This document shows, piece by piece, positions 6,244-14,613 of a DNA stretch of 18,619 nucleotides. The DNA lies in NCBI GenBank assembly GCA_022545645.1, contig JACZQQ010000023.1:1-18619 (forward strand), in the 5' to 3' direction. Made by a program: the position numbers and the translations under genes. The notes beneath the pieces were generated by a model that worked only from the letters and a program-made list of their open reading frames with translations, made no database searches and was not told the DNA's origin. The DNA is from Acidobacteriota bacterium (GTDB lineage: Bacteria; Acidobacteriota; UBA6911; RPQK01; JADFOI01). Each line of letters starts with the position of its first letter. Within the stretch, counting starts at the first letter, position 1.

Positions 6244-7950
6244 GTGAAATTTCACTGGAGTGTTCTTCCAAGTTCCCCGGAGCAAATCCAATCGCTTTCC
6301 ACTCAGTTGGAGGTTTCCCCTCTGGTAGCTCATCTGCTACTTCAGCGGGGACTTGACGATCCCGAGCAGGCTCGCAAATTCCTCAAACCCAGCCTGGAAG
6401 ACCTCCATGATCCCTACTTGATGAAAGATATGGATCGTGTCGTGGGTCGTATTCTCCAAGCCCGGGACCTGGGAGAGAAGATCCTGATTTATGGGGACTA
6501 TGATGTCGACGGCATTACCTCCACGGTGGTCTTGAAGCGAGCCCTGGAAATGCTGGGTGCCTCGGTCGGTTATTACCTGCCCCGGCGACTGGAAGAAGGA
6601 TACGGCGTTCAAAAGGATGCATTGAAACAGGCTTCTCAGGATGGGTATCGTCTGATCATCACTGTCGACAACGGGATCCGGGCCTTTGAGGCAGCGGATC
6701 TGGCCCGTGAACTGGGACTCGACCTGATCGTCACCGATCATCATGTTCCCGACAGTTCCTATCCCAATGCCTATGCCATATTGAATCCCCACCATAAGGA
6801 GTGCGCTTACCCGGACAAGAATCTGGCTGCGGTAGGAGTGGTCTTCAAACTGGTTCAAGCCCTTTTCCGAACCGCCGGCAGAGAAGGGGTCATCCGCCAT
6901 TTCCTGAAACTGGTCGCCATTGGAACCATCGCTGACGTGGTTCCTCTGGTGGGAGAGAATCGGATCCTGGTTCGGTTTGGTCTGGAGGGGTTGGCCCATC
7001 CGCAAAATCCCGGGCTCAAGGCGCTTCTCAGTGGTGCCGGGGTTCGGGGAGAAGTGGATTTTTCCGATGTGGGATTCAAGCTTGCGCCGCGGATCAATGC
7101 GGTGACCCGAATGGGGGGTGGCCGTGAGGTGGTGGATCTGTTCAGTGTCGATGATCAGGCCGATGCCCAGGCCATCGTACAGGAAATGAACGTCAAGAAT
7201 TCGCTCAGGCAGCAGGAGGAGAGGCGTATTCTGAGTGAGATTGAAGATCGACTGCAGCAGAATCCCGAAGCCTTTGCCGGAAAGTTTTTGACCGTGGCTG
7301 GCCGGCACTGGCATCGTGGGGTCATTGGAATCGTGGCCGCCCGACTGGCGGAACGCTTTTATCGTCCGGTGCTGGTCCTCTCCATTGAGGACTCCTTTTG
7401 TCAGGGCTCGGGACGCAGTATTCCAGAGTTCAACCTCCTTGAGGCTCTTGATCAGTGTCGTGATCTTTTCGAGCAATATGGAGGGCATGCCCAGGCAGTG
7501 GGCTGTCGGTTGGGTGAAGAGTTTTGTAAACCCGGTAAAGTGGAGGAGCTGGCCCGCCGACTGGAAGATTATGCTTCTGAAAAACTGCTCTCTGAGAATC
7601 TGGTTCCTTCGCTTCGTATTGAAAGTATTCTGTCCAACCAGGAGATCAACCTACCCCTTTACGAAGCGGTCGAACAACTCACTCCGTTCGGCAGGGGAAA
7701 TCCGGTCCCGGTATTCGCATCAAAGAAGATGAGGGTTGTGGGCGGGCCCTGGGTCCTGAAGGACCAGCACCTGAAGTTACAGGTTCAGTGCAACGGCTCT
7801 CGGGTGGACGCCATCTGGTGGAAAAATGGTGCTCTCGCTGATGACATTACCGTAGGTTCTCAAGTGGATTTAGCCTATACGATGAGCCGGGACAATTACC
7901 TGGGAAAAGACAAGTTGTTGTTGACCATCCGTGACATGCAGCTTCCTTGA
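6244..7950 (+). CDS. recJ: Single-stranded-DNA-specific 5'-3' exonuclease RecJ
   Basis: 568 residues from GTG 6244. RecJ degrades single-stranded DNA 5' to 3' in recombination (RecF pathway), base excision and mismatch repair. DHH phosphoesterase motifs are intact: GDYDVDGITS (about 84-93), TVDNG (about 140-144), VTDHH (about 163-167) and AIGTIADVVPL. The DHHA1 part has RGVIGIVAARLAERF, GSGRS and the YGGHAQAVG motif, followed by a C-terminal OB-like domain. The start is chosen because VKFHWSVLPSSPE matches the usual RecJ N-terminus (a short basic-aromatic stretch before a proline); the frame stays open to a GTG at 6163, but those 27 extra codons come from the repeats at 6169-6224. There is no strong ribosome binding site in front of 6244, so expression may be low. 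It converges on the minus-strand gene with a 42-base gap. Confidence 0.93.
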   Translation: MKFHWSVLPSSPEQIQSLSTQLEVSPLVAHLLLQRGLDDPEQARKFLKPSLEDLHDPYLMKDMDRVVGRILQARDLGEKILIYGDYDVDGITSTVVLKRALEMLGASVGYYLPRRLEEGYGVQKDALKQASQDGYRLIITVDNGIRAFEAADLARELGLDLIVTDHHVPDSSYPNAYAILNPHHKECAYPDKNLAAVGVVFKLVQALFRTAGREGVIRHFLKLVAIGTIADVVPLVGENRILVRFGLEGLAHPQNPGLKALLSGAGVRGEVDFSDVGFKLAPRINAVTRMGGGREVVDLFSVDDQADAQAIVQEMNVKNSLRQQEERRILSEIEDRLQQNPEAFAGKFLTVAGRHWHRGVIGIVAARLAERFYRPVLVLSIEDSFCQGSGRSIPEFNLLEALDQCRDLFEQYGGHAQAVGCRLGEEFCKPGKVEELARRLEDYASEKLLSENLVPSLRIESILSNQEINLPLYEAVEQLTPFGRGNPVPVFASKKMRVVGGPWVLKDQHLKLQVQCNGSRVDAIWWKNGALADDITVGSQVDLAYTMSRDNYLGKDKLLLTIRDMQLP

Positions 7951-7992
7951 GTTGTGCAGGGCATTCCCGAGTGGCCGGAGATGAACTTCCCA

Positions 7993-8670
7993 TTAGAAAC
8001 GAAGGGTCACACCCCCGCTGAATTCCAGCTGGTGAGAGTAATTGGGCTCCTCGATGATCCAACAGCCGCCTAGCCAGAAGGGGCTGCACCAGTAGCCGCT
8101 GGGATCTGATCTGATGAAAGTGGGAGTCCAGCGAGCGGCCAGCCGGATGCCTATATGATCACTCCTGTACAATTTCACGCCTCCACCCCCGGTGGTGGAA
8201 AATTTTTTCTTACTTTCGACACTGTTTCCCTCGATGTTGTCGGGAGCGTAACTGGTCATTCCCAATCCAATAAAAAGGAAGGGTCTGAGGGGTGCATCGG
8301 GTGCCCCAAAGTTAAAGGTGAACATGCCGTGGTAGTTTCGAACCGTCATGTCCGTGATCTCCACTTTCTGTCCATCCGCACCGCTTAACTCCATCTTGCT
8401 TAATTGTTCGCTGTATTGAAACCCGAATCCATTCATTTCACCGGCCAGAAGATCCGCCTGGAAACCCCAGGTAAGGCCACTCGTGGGAGTGATCTTGTCG
8501 ATGAGGCGGCCACCGCTAATGTTATCGGGACCAAAGGTGATCCCTTCACTAAAGGTGTAGCCAAAGAAGGCGGTGAGCTCCATCTTATAGTCCTTCCCAA
8601 AGTCCTGGGCCAGCGCCGATGGACTCAGAGCAAACATGAGTACCAACACCGCAAAAATTCTATATTTCAT
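7993..8670 (-). CDS. Small outer-membrane beta-barrel protein
   Basis: 225-residue precursor on the minus strand. A clear Sec signal peptide (MKYRIFAVLVLMFALSPSALA, probable cleavage before QDF) precedes alternating polar/hydrophobic strands such as TSGLTWGFQADLLAG and YHGMFTFNFGAP, and the chain ends in Phe (SGGVTLRF), the usual C-terminal signal for insertion by the BAM complex. It resembles the broad group of eight-stranded outer-membrane barrels, but I cannot name a specific family. Two cysteines lie close together in a Trp/Pro-rich segment (about YWCSPFWLGGCW), possibly a disulfide in an external loop. The start at 8670 is favoured over an in-frame ATG 14 codons upstream because it begins the signal peptide and has GAGGAG seven bases upstream. 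The gene stands alone and is divergent from lptC. Confidence 0.8.
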   Translation of the reverse strand: MKYRIFAVLVLMFALSPSALAQDFGKDYKMELTAFFGYTFSEGITFGPDNISGGRLIDKITPTSGLTWGFQADLLAGEMNGFGFQYSEQLSKMELSGADGQKVEITDMTVRNYHGMFTFNFGAPDAPLRPFLFIGLGMTSYAPDNIEGNSVESKKKFSTTGGGGVKLYRSDHIGIRLAARWTPTFIRSDPSGYWCSPFWLGGCWIIEEPNYSHQLEFSGGVTLRF

Positions 8671-8763
8671 ATTTTGACTCCTCTTCTTTCTGGTTTCTTC
8701 AGATCGATTCAACTGCGGCTAAGATGATGATGCGCGTGAATAAGCTGAACGTCGTGGTCAGTC

Positions 8764-8791
8764 ATATTGCCAATGATAGACCAGTAAACAA
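8764..8791 (-). promoter_or_regulatory. Weak candidate promoter for the beta-barrel gene
   Basis: On the minus strand TTGTTT (8791-8786) is followed after 16 bases by CAATAT (8769-8764), about 95 bases before the start codon. The -35 is a reasonable partial match and the -10 only a half match. It is the best pair seen in this leader, but it is not strong evidence. Confidence 0.25.
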
Positions 8792-8915
8792 CTTGTGTGA
8801 AAGTATCCGGGTGGCGTAAACGACTGAAAACTTGTCATGAGCACGACGGAGCGATTCTATTGGTACGGAAATGCTCTGAAATTGCCTTGATTTGCCGAGA
8901 GTTTCGGCCCTAAAG

Positions 8916-8924
8916 TGTTAGAAT
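8916..8924 (+). promoter_or_regulatory. Candidate extended -10 promoter for lptC/A-lptB
   Basis: TGtTAGAAT is the same extended -10 form as in the promoter before the Fur-rubrerythrin gene. No -35 of normal spacing is visible, but extended -10 promoters can do without one. An inverted repeat, GCCGA (8894-8898) and TCGGC (8904-8908), covers the -35 position and could be an operator. Transcription would begin near 8931, leaving a leader of about 90 bases. Confidence 0.35.
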
Positions 8925-9022
8925 CCCGAAGTGGTAAGGCTTATTGTACAAAGGTGCTTCACATTTCGATTCCGCACAAGCTACACAAATAGGGACTCTA
9001 GGATCTCAGGGCTAAACGGGTT

Positions 9023-11380
9023 ATGAACCTCTCCAAGGTATTTCGCCTCCTCTTGCTCCTTTGCATTCTTTTAGGGGGTGCGGCCATCGTGTGGAGCTTT
9101 CTCTCCCGCCGTCAGGGAGGGGTTGTCCTTCCTGAGGTCTCCATTCTCTCGCCGGACATTAGCCGTCAGACCACGCAGTTTCAATACGCGGAGCACAAGC
9201 GCGGAAAAACGGTGTTCACGGTTTATGCAGAGACCAGCACACAGACGGTCAGCCAGGTTCACACGCTGCAGGATGTGACCTTTACTTATTACGACGAAGG
9301 CGGAGAACCTTCCGATGTCATCTCGGCTCAAGAAGCGGTCTACCACCTCCCGGAAAAACAGATTGAGTTCTCCGGTAATGCCACCATTCAGTTGGCCGAT
9401 GGCACCGAGGTGTTTTCAGACCAGGTCCGTGCCGACCTGGTTCAGGAAAGTGCGGTGATCCAACGGAGTTTTCGCTTCAAGAAGGGCAAGATTGAGGGAA
9501 ATGGCGAGTCCCTGATCTACCACTTTCCCCGACGGGAGCTCCATGTGGGAAAGGGGTTGCAGTTGTGGACCGATTCCGAGTCAGGTCCGATCGAAGGGCA
9601 GGCTTCTCGGGCCGTCTATTCACTTTCGGAAGGAACGATTATCCTGGTGGGGGAGGCGCGGATCTCAGGGGGTGAGACGGATCTGAAGGCCGATCAAATG
9701 CTTGTTTATCTGACCCCGGAAAACCGAATTCAAAAGATTCTCAGCTCGGGTCGGGCCCACCTCGAGTCCGCTGGCTCGAAATCGCTATCGGGCCATCAGA
9801 TCAATGTGTTTTTCAATCCTGCTGCAGGCCGATTCGACTCGGTTGAAGTTCTGAGCCAGCAGCCAGGAACAGCTGAAAGAGCCGTTTACTCGGAGCAGGG
9901 ACCGGGGAGAAACTACTTTCTGGAGGCCAATCAGATTATCCTTTTCCCCAATCGGGCAGGGACCCTCCAGGGGTTGTTCTTGGAGAAATTTACAGCCCAG
10001 GGGGAGGTGCGGTTTCACTCTCCCACCCTGGGGATTGAGGAGTCCGGTTCCAACCAGATGGAAGGGCAGTTTTTCGAGAACGGGGAGCATTTGCGGCAGC
10101 TCGATCTTCGAGGGCAGGTTTCCATCACCCGAAGGCCCGATTCCCAGGCCTGGACAGAGGAAAAACTGCACAGTGAGGCCTTGAGCCTGCGTTTTGGGCC
10201 GACTCAAGAAATTGAACAGGCCAGAGCCACCGGCAATGTGGACTTGAGGTTGGATTCCCCACAGGGTTATCGTCAACTCTCGGCTCGGGAATCTGTGGAT
10301 GTGAGCTACCTGGAGGGAGCTCCACAGCGAATTGTGAGCAAAGGAGACAGCCGAATGGAAAGGGTGAGCCCTGACCAGAAAGTCGTCTTGAAAGCTCCTT
10401 TAATCGATATCCGCTATCGGCAGGGTCTTCTGGATAACATGATGGCGCAAGGGGGAGTGACTCTGGAATCGAACGATAAGGGGAAAGCCAGATACACGAG
10501 CAGTCAGCGACTGGAGGTCTCTTATCAGGACCAGAAGATGGAGCGGGCCATCCAGTCGGGTGATTTTCATTTCTGGGAGGGTACTCCTGCCACCATCGAT
10601 GTTCAGTCGGATCGAGCCGTCTATGATCCCGAAAGCCAAAGAGTGACCATGACGGGAGAGAGCCCGACACTCAAGTTCATGGGAGCAAACAGCGGTGCTG
10701 AGGCTTCACCGATGGAGACCGTGGCCGAGCGCCTCGAGGTGGATTCGCAGACGGGCGAGGTGAGCGCCGCTGGAAAGGTGAGAAGCTTCCTTCGAGAGCA
10801 GGACGATCCCATCGTCATTACCGCGGGTCGCATGCAGGCCGATCCGGAGACGGGCTGGATCAATTATTTTTCCAATCCTAGAATTGTGCAACAATCCAAC
10901 TCCATCACAGGGAACACCATACGTTACAATCACAAGGAGCAACAATTGGTGGTCGAAGAGAGCGTAGAGAGTTTTCTGATTCAGGAGAGCCCAACAGAGG
11001 AAAAAGTGTACAAGGTGGAAGCGGACCGGCTGCTCTACAATCGAGCGGACCTGCGGGCACGCTACGAAGGGAACGTTCGGGTCAGTACAGAGGATCTGAT
11101 TGTCGATGCTCCTTTTGTGGACTTCGTTTTTGCAGCAGGCGACCAGAGTCAGCTCCAGGAGATTGTGGCCTGGGGAGGTGTAGCGATTATCCAAGGGGAA
11201 CGGAATGCCCAAGGGGATCAGGCGGTGTATGATCCCATCGAGGAAAAGGTTGTCCTCACCGGAGATCCCGCCCAGGTCATTGAAAGCAACCAGGATACGG
11301 TCACGGGTCGTCAACTCACTTTCTTCATCGGAGATGAGAGACTCTTGATTGAAAATCCCTCTGCTCACGAAACGCCATGA
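9023..11380 (+). CDS. Long LptC/LptA-type LPS-export periplasmic protein
   Basis: 785 residues, roughly four times the usual LptC or LptA. LptC anchors the LptB2FG ABC transporter, and LptA forms the periplasmic bridge that carries lipopolysaccharide to LptD. One membrane anchor (about 5-27) is followed by an LptC-like beta-jellyroll start (TVFTVYAETSTQ) and then repeated OstA-like units of the form A-x-Y...L-x-G. Examples are AQEAVYHLPEKQIEFSG, GQASRAVYSLSEGTIILVG, VQSDRAVYDPESQRVTMTG and GDQAVYDPIEEKVVLTG. The simplest reading is LptC fused to one or more LptA-like jellyrolls in one anchored bridge. The stop overlaps the lptB start (ATGA), and no separate lptA lies in the window. The ribosome binding site is weak. 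LptC/OstA membership is well supported; the exact domain count is not. Confidence 0.85.
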   Translation: MNLSKVFRLLLLLCILLGGAAIVWSFLSRRQGGVVLPEVSILSPDISRQTTQFQYAEHKRGKTVFTVYAETSTQTVSQVHTLQDVTFTYYDEGGEPSDVISAQEAVYHLPEKQIEFSGNATIQLADGTEVFSDQVRADLVQESAVIQRSFRFKKGKIEGNGESLIYHFPRRELHVGKGLQLWTDSESGPIEGQASRAVYSLSEGTIILVGEARISGGETDLKADQMLVYLTPENRIQKILSSGRAHLESAGSKSLSGHQINVFFNPAAGRFDSVEVLSQQPGTAERAVYSEQGPGRNYFLEANQIILFPNRAGTLQGLFLEKFTAQGEVRFHSPTLGIEESGSNQMEGQFFENGEHLRQLDLRGQVSITRRPDSQAWTEEKLHSEALSLRFGPTQEIEQARATGNVDLRLDSPQGYRQLSARESVDVSYLEGAPQRIVSKGDSRMERVSPDQKVVLKAPLIDIRYRQGLLDNMMAQGGVTLESNDKGKARYTSSQRLEVSYQDQKMERAIQSGDFHFWEGTPATIDVQSDRAVYDPESQRVTMTGESPTLKFMGANSGAEASPMETVAERLEVDSQTGEVSAAGKVRSFLREQDDPIVITAGRMQADPETGWINYFSNPRIVQQSNSITGNTIRYNHKEQQLVVEESVESFLIQESPTEEKVYKVEADRLLYNRADLRARYEGNVRVSTEDLIVDAPFVDFVFAAGDQSQLQEIVAWGGVAIIQGERNAQGDQAVYDPIEEKVVLTGDPAQVIESNQDTVTGRQLTFFIGDERLLIENPSAHETP

Positions 11381-12120
11381 ACTCGAAGCAGTCCCCCATC
11401 ACACTGGAGGCCCGGAAACTCGATAAGGCTTATCGGGGAAGAAGAGTCGTCAACGATGTCACCTTAACGATTTCATCCGGAGAAGTGGTAGGGTTGCTGG
11501 GACCCAATGGTGCGGGGAAGACCACCACTTTTTACATGATTGTCGGTTTGACCACTCCGGACAGCGGCAGCGTACACTTGGATGGAGAGGAGATCACCTC
11601 ACTGCCCATGTACCTGCGGGCCAGACGGGGAATCAGTTATCTGCCTCAGGAGCCTTCCGTATTTCGGAAGCTTTCCGTGGAGGATAATCTCTATGCGGTG
11701 GCTGAGACACTGGATCTGGCGCCAGGCATGGCGGATCAGTCGGTCAGCGAACTTCTCGAGGAATTTGGGATTACTGACCTGAGAAAAAGTCTGGCCTACA
11801 CCCTTTCGGGAGGTGAACGCCGCCGTCTCGAGATTGCTCGTTCCATGATGATCAAACCGAAATTCATTCTCCTGGATGAACCTTTGGCGGGGATTGATCC
11901 GTTGGCCGTCTTGGAAATCCAACGCATCGTTGTCCAACTCAAGTCCAAGAACATCGGCGTCTTGATCACCGATCATAACGTACGGGAAACTCTGAAAATT
12001 ACCGACCGGGCTTACATTATCAATGAGGGAACAATTTTCCGAATGGGAACGCCTGATCTGCTTTCCTCCGATATTGAAGTGCGCAAAGTTTACCTGGGTG
12101 AAAACTTTAGATTATACTGA
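11377..12120 (+). CDS. lptB: LPS export ABC transporter ATPase LptB
   Basis: 247 residues. This cytoplasmic ATPase powers extraction of lipopolysaccharide from the inner membrane with LptF and LptG, which are not in this window. All ATPase motifs are present: Walker A GPNGAGKTT (42-50), Q-loop Q91, signature LSGGE (143-147), Walker B FILLDE (163-168) and the switch H200. The segment GGERRRLEIARS and the ending GEDNFRLY-like (here GENFRLY) are typical of LptB and separate it from amino-acid transporter ATPases. The start overlaps the lptC/A stop by four bases (ATGA), so the two are coupled. The following rpoN is a common neighbour of lptB in many diderm lineages. Confidence 0.95.
   Translation: MNSKQSPITLEARKLDKAYRGRRVVNDVTLTISSGEVVGLLGPNGAGKTTTFYMIVGLTTPDSGSVHLDGEEITSLPMYLRARRGISYLPQEPSVFRKLSVEDNLYAVAETLDLAPGMADQSVSELLEEFGITDLRKSLAYTLSGGERRRLEIARSMMIKPKFILLDEPLAGIDPLAVLEIQRIVVQLKSKNIGVLITDHNVRETLKITDRAYIINEGTIFRMGTPDLLSSDIEVRKVYLGENFRLY
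12089..12118 (+). promoter_or_regulatory. Candidate promoter for rpoN and the PTS block
   Basis: TTTACC (12089-12094) and TATACT (12113-12118) are spaced by 18 bases inside the last codons of lptB. The -10 matches consensus at five of six positions. This would allow the rpoN-to-ptsI unit to be transcribed independently of lpt. The 72-base gap after lptB is the only break in an otherwise packed run, which agrees with a promoter here. Confidence 0.4.
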
Positions 12121-12148
12121 TTTACAGGGATAACACAGTGAGGAGGCT

Positions 12149-12196
12149 GTGAATTTCCGTCGTGTTTGTACTCACGGTTTCCAGACCTTTCGATGA
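12149..12196 (+). CDS. Possible leader peptide overlapping the rpoN start
   Basis: A GTG-started frame of 15 codons (VNFRRVCTHGFQTFR) ends in a TGA that overlaps the rpoN ATG as ATGA. The strong AGGAGG (12141-12146) upstream otherwise has no evident use, and the rpoN ATG itself has no ribosome binding site in front. Against it, the spacing from AGGAGG to GTG is only two bases, well below the normal range. Coupled re-initiation at rpoN is a reasonable guess, not an established feature. Confidence 0.2.
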   Translation: MNFRRVCTHGFQTFR

Positions 12197-13614
12197 GCAA
12201 ACATTTAAGGCAGTCTTTAAATTTAACCCTTTCGCAGCGACTGGTGATGACACCTTCGCTGCTGCAAAAGATTGAACTCCTCACGCTGAATCGATTAGAA
12301 CTTTCCGATCTCCTGAACCAGGAACTGGCCGAAAATCCCGTACTCGAAGAAATTGTCGGACAAGGAGAAGTTGAAGGGGCTGAGGGAACGGAAGAAAAGG
12401 AGAAGTCTGACGATACGGAAGGGTACGAAGACTTCGACTATGAATACTTTTTCGGTGAATACCTGAGTCCCAGTTCCCGCCCCCGTGAGTGGGAAGGCAA
12501 AAGCGAGCAGCCCTCCTTTGAACTTTTCCTGGCCACCCCTTCCACATTGAACGATCATCTCAACTGGCAACTGAACTTGAGTGAAGTTGCCTCTGAGATT
12601 CGCGACATTTGCTACTTCATCATCGGCAATATCGATGAAGACGGCTACCTGATCCTTCCTGTCGAGGAGATCGCAGAATCCCTGAAGGTTTCAGAGGAGC
12701 AGGTTGAAAAAGCCTTGCAAGTTGTGCAGAGCCTGGATCCCATCGGGGTAGGAAGCCAAAACCTGCAGGAGTGTTTGCTGATCCAGATTCGGGCCGCCGG
12801 GTTGGGGAATTCGCTGGCCGAAAAGCTTGTGCTGGATTACCTTCCCTTGATTCAGGCCAAGAAGTTTCGAGAACTTGCCAAGCAACTCGGCTGCGAACTG
12901 GAAGTCATCGCAGAAGCCATGGAGACGATTCGAAGTTTTTCGCCCAAACCGGGTCAGAAGTATAGTACTCAGAGTCCGGTCTACATCCAGCCCGATGTTC
13001 ATATTTATAAAGTGGGGGATGAGTACCAGATTTCTCTGAACGACGACGGTTTGCCCAAATTGAGGTTGAGCCGCGCTTATCGCGAACTGCTCAGGAAGAA
13101 AGACGTCTCCAAGGAAACCAAGAGTTTTGTGAAGGAGCGCTTTCGCTCCGCCATGGAACTGCTGAAAAGCGTGGATCAACGTCAGCAGACCATCTATCGG
13201 GCTTGCGTAGCTATCGTGGAGCGACAAAAGGGCTTTCTGGATAACGGAGCTCCCTATCTCAAACCGATGTTGATCAAGGATGTGGCCGAAGAACTGGGTG
13301 TGCATTCCTCGACCGTCAGCCGGGTTGTGGCCAATAAACATGCCTATACCCCGCAGGGTGTCATCGCGCTTCGAAAGTTTTTCACCAGTGGAATCGAAGG
13401 TGCCGACGGTGAGAATGTTTCCGTGGTGCAGGTGAAAGAGAAAATCAAAGGGATTCTTGCTAATGAAGATACCCAGAAACCTCTCTCGGATCAGAAAATT
13501 TCCGCATTTCTGAACGAGGATGGGATTCAGATCACTCGAAGGACCGTAGCCAAGTATCGCGATCAGATGCGGATTCCTGGATCCCGCGAACGAAAGATGG
13601 CCGTGCTCTTTTAG
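12193..13614 (+). CDS. rpoN: RNA polymerase sigma-54 factor
   Basis: 473 residues. Sigma-54 directs RNA polymerase to -24/-12 promoters that need AAA+ activators. Region I (about 1-50) is the activator-interacting part and has the typical LTLSQRLVMTPSLLQKIELL. Region II (about 55-95) is strongly acidic. Core-binding and DNA-binding domains follow, with a helix-turn-helix around DVAEELGVHSSTVSRVVANK and the RpoN box TRRTVAKYRD near the C-terminus (about 448-457); the usual form is ARRTVAKYRE, so the ends differ conservatively. Start: the ATG at 12193 gives the standard MSKHLRQSL-like N-terminus; an in-frame TTG at 12166 would add nine residues of no family resemblance. A raiA/hpf gene often lies between rpoN and hprK or ptsN in other genomes; here hprK follows after 9 bases. 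Confidence 0.95.
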   Translation: MSKHLRQSLNLTLSQRLVMTPSLLQKIELLTLNRLELSDLLNQELAENPVLEEIVGQGEVEGAEGTEEKEKSDDTEGYEDFDYEYFFGEYLSPSSRPREWEGKSEQPSFELFLATPSTLNDHLNWQLNLSEVASEIRDICYFIIGNIDEDGYLILPVEEIAESLKVSEEQVEKALQVVQSLDPIGVGSQNLQECLLIQIRAAGLGNSLAEKLVLDYLPLIQAKKFRELAKQLGCELEVIAEAMETIRSFSPKPGQKYSTQSPVYIQPDVHIYKVGDEYQISLNDDGLPKLRLSRAYRELLRKKDVSKETKSFVKERFRSAMELLKSVDQRQQTIYRACVAIVERQKGFLDNGAPYLKPMLIKDVAEELGVHSSTVSRVVANKHAYTPQGVIALRKFFTSGIEGADGENVSVVQVKEKIKGILANEDTQKPLSDQKISAFLNEDGIQITRRTVAKYRDQMRIPGSRERKMAVLF

Positions 13615-13623
13615 TGTGTCTCA

Positions 13624-14613
13624 ATGGCCTCTGAAAAGACCAAGCCGCCTAATCCAGCCACCACCGTCAGGGAATTGAGCCAGTTATCGAGCCAACGTCT
13701 GAAACTGACCCTAAGGGGCGGTGAGGATGGCCTGGATAATCCCATTTCCTCGCCGAGAATCCAAAAACTGGGACTGGCCTTGGCCGGTTATATCGACTAC
13801 CTGCACGAAGGAAGAGTGCAATTGGTGGGTCGAACGGAAATCCATTACCTGCAGACTTTGTCGGCGGCTGATCGGAAAACAGCCATCAAACAGATCTTTG
13901 CCCGGAAATTATCCTGTGTCGTGATTACCTCAGATCTGAAAGCTCCTCCCTCCCTCCTGCGCAATTGCGAGGAAAACAAGGTCCCGCTCTTTAAGACCAA
14001 GGCCTTGAGTTCGATAGCCATCACGGAAATCTCAGGTTTTCTGGAAGAACAGCTGGCCCTGAGGACCACGATTCATGGAGTCTTGATGGAAGTCTATGGA
14101 CTGGGGCTTCTTCTTTTGGGCCCCTCCGGGATTGGAAAGAGCGAGTGTGCCCTGGATTTGATCTTACGCGGTCACCGGTTGGTCAGCGATGACATGATCG
14201 TGATCCGGAAGTTCGGTTCTGATCGGCTAATGGGTTCGGGCCCCAGTGATTTCCGCTTCCATATGGAGCTTCGCGGATTGGGAATCGTCAACATTAAGGA
14301 ACTCTTTGGGATTTCGGTGTTGAGTCCAAAAACAATCATCGATATCGCCATGGATCTGGTGCGATGGAATCCCGAGGAGGAGTACGATCGACTGGGACTG
14401 GATGAACGGCAATACACCTTGATGGATGTCTCGGTTCCACTGATCACGATGCCCGTGGCACCCGCCAGAAATCTGGCCACGCTGGTGGAAGTTGCCGTAC
14501 GACTGCAAATGCTGAAAAGTCAGGGTTACAGCCCTTCCGGAGAGTTTTTTAAACAGTTGGATGCACGTCTGAAACCGCCTCGGTCTTCCTCCGATGAAGC
14601 ATGGCGTCTGTAA
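13624..14613 (+). CDS. hprK: HPr kinase/phosphorylase
   Basis: 329 residues. HprK phosphorylates HPr on its regulatory serine and can reverse this by phosphorolysis, acting as a sensor of energy and phosphate state. The N-terminal domain (about 1-135) is the less conserved part; the kinase domain begins near 140. Walker A GPSGIGKS (166-173) is intact, preceded by the conserved H151 in HGVLMEVYGLG, with acidic D189/D190 in LVSDD and the family signature ELRGLGIVNIKELFG (215-229). Its target is probably HPr encoded three genes downstream, which keeps the matching serine. Length is near the usual 310-330. There is no clear ribosome binding site before the ATG. The end overlaps rapZ by 13 bases. 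Confidence 0.95.
   Translation: MASEKTKPPNPATTVRELSQLSSQRLKLTLRGGEDGLDNPISSPRIQKLGLALAGYIDYLHEGRVQLVGRTEIHYLQTLSAADRKTAIKQIFARKLSCVVITSDLKAPPSLLRNCEENKVPLFKTKALSSIAITEISGFLEEQLALRTTIHGVLMEVYGLGLLLLGPSGIGKSECALDLILRGHRLVSDDMIVIRKFGSDRLMGSGPSDFRFHMELRGLGIVNIKELFGISVLSPKTIIDIAMDLVRWNPEEEYDRLGLDERQYTLMDVSVPLITMPVAPARNLATLVEVAVRLQMLKSQGYSPSGEFFKQLDARLKPPRSSSDEAWRL

Larger units (their letters stand above)
8671..9022. other. Divergent intergenic region between the beta-barrel gene and lptC/A
   Basis: About 350 bases with no credible gene on either strand. It carries the minus-strand leader and ribosome binding site (8678-8683), candidate promoters in both directions (listed separately) and a small inverted repeat GCCGA/TCGGC at 8894-8908. 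A second plus-strand -35-like TTCACA (8958-8963) is present with only a poor -10 partner (TACACA at 8982-8987). No RNA gene or riboswitch fold was recognised by eye. Confidence 0.5.

Noticed and set aside
6337..7488. Long minus-strand open frame (383 codons) inside recJ
   Set aside because: It lies wholly opposite a well-conserved recJ, has no recognisable domain and no ribosome binding site; it is a by-product of recJ codon use.
8155..8388. Plus-strand open frame opposite the beta-barrel gene
   Set aside because: It is antisense to a gene with a clear signal peptide, a good ribosome binding site and a C-terminal Phe, and has no features of its own.
12166..12192. TTG start for rpoN adding nine residues
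   Set aside because: The added residues do not resemble sigma-54 N-termini and AGGAGG is 19 bases away; the ATG at 12193 gives the standard opening.
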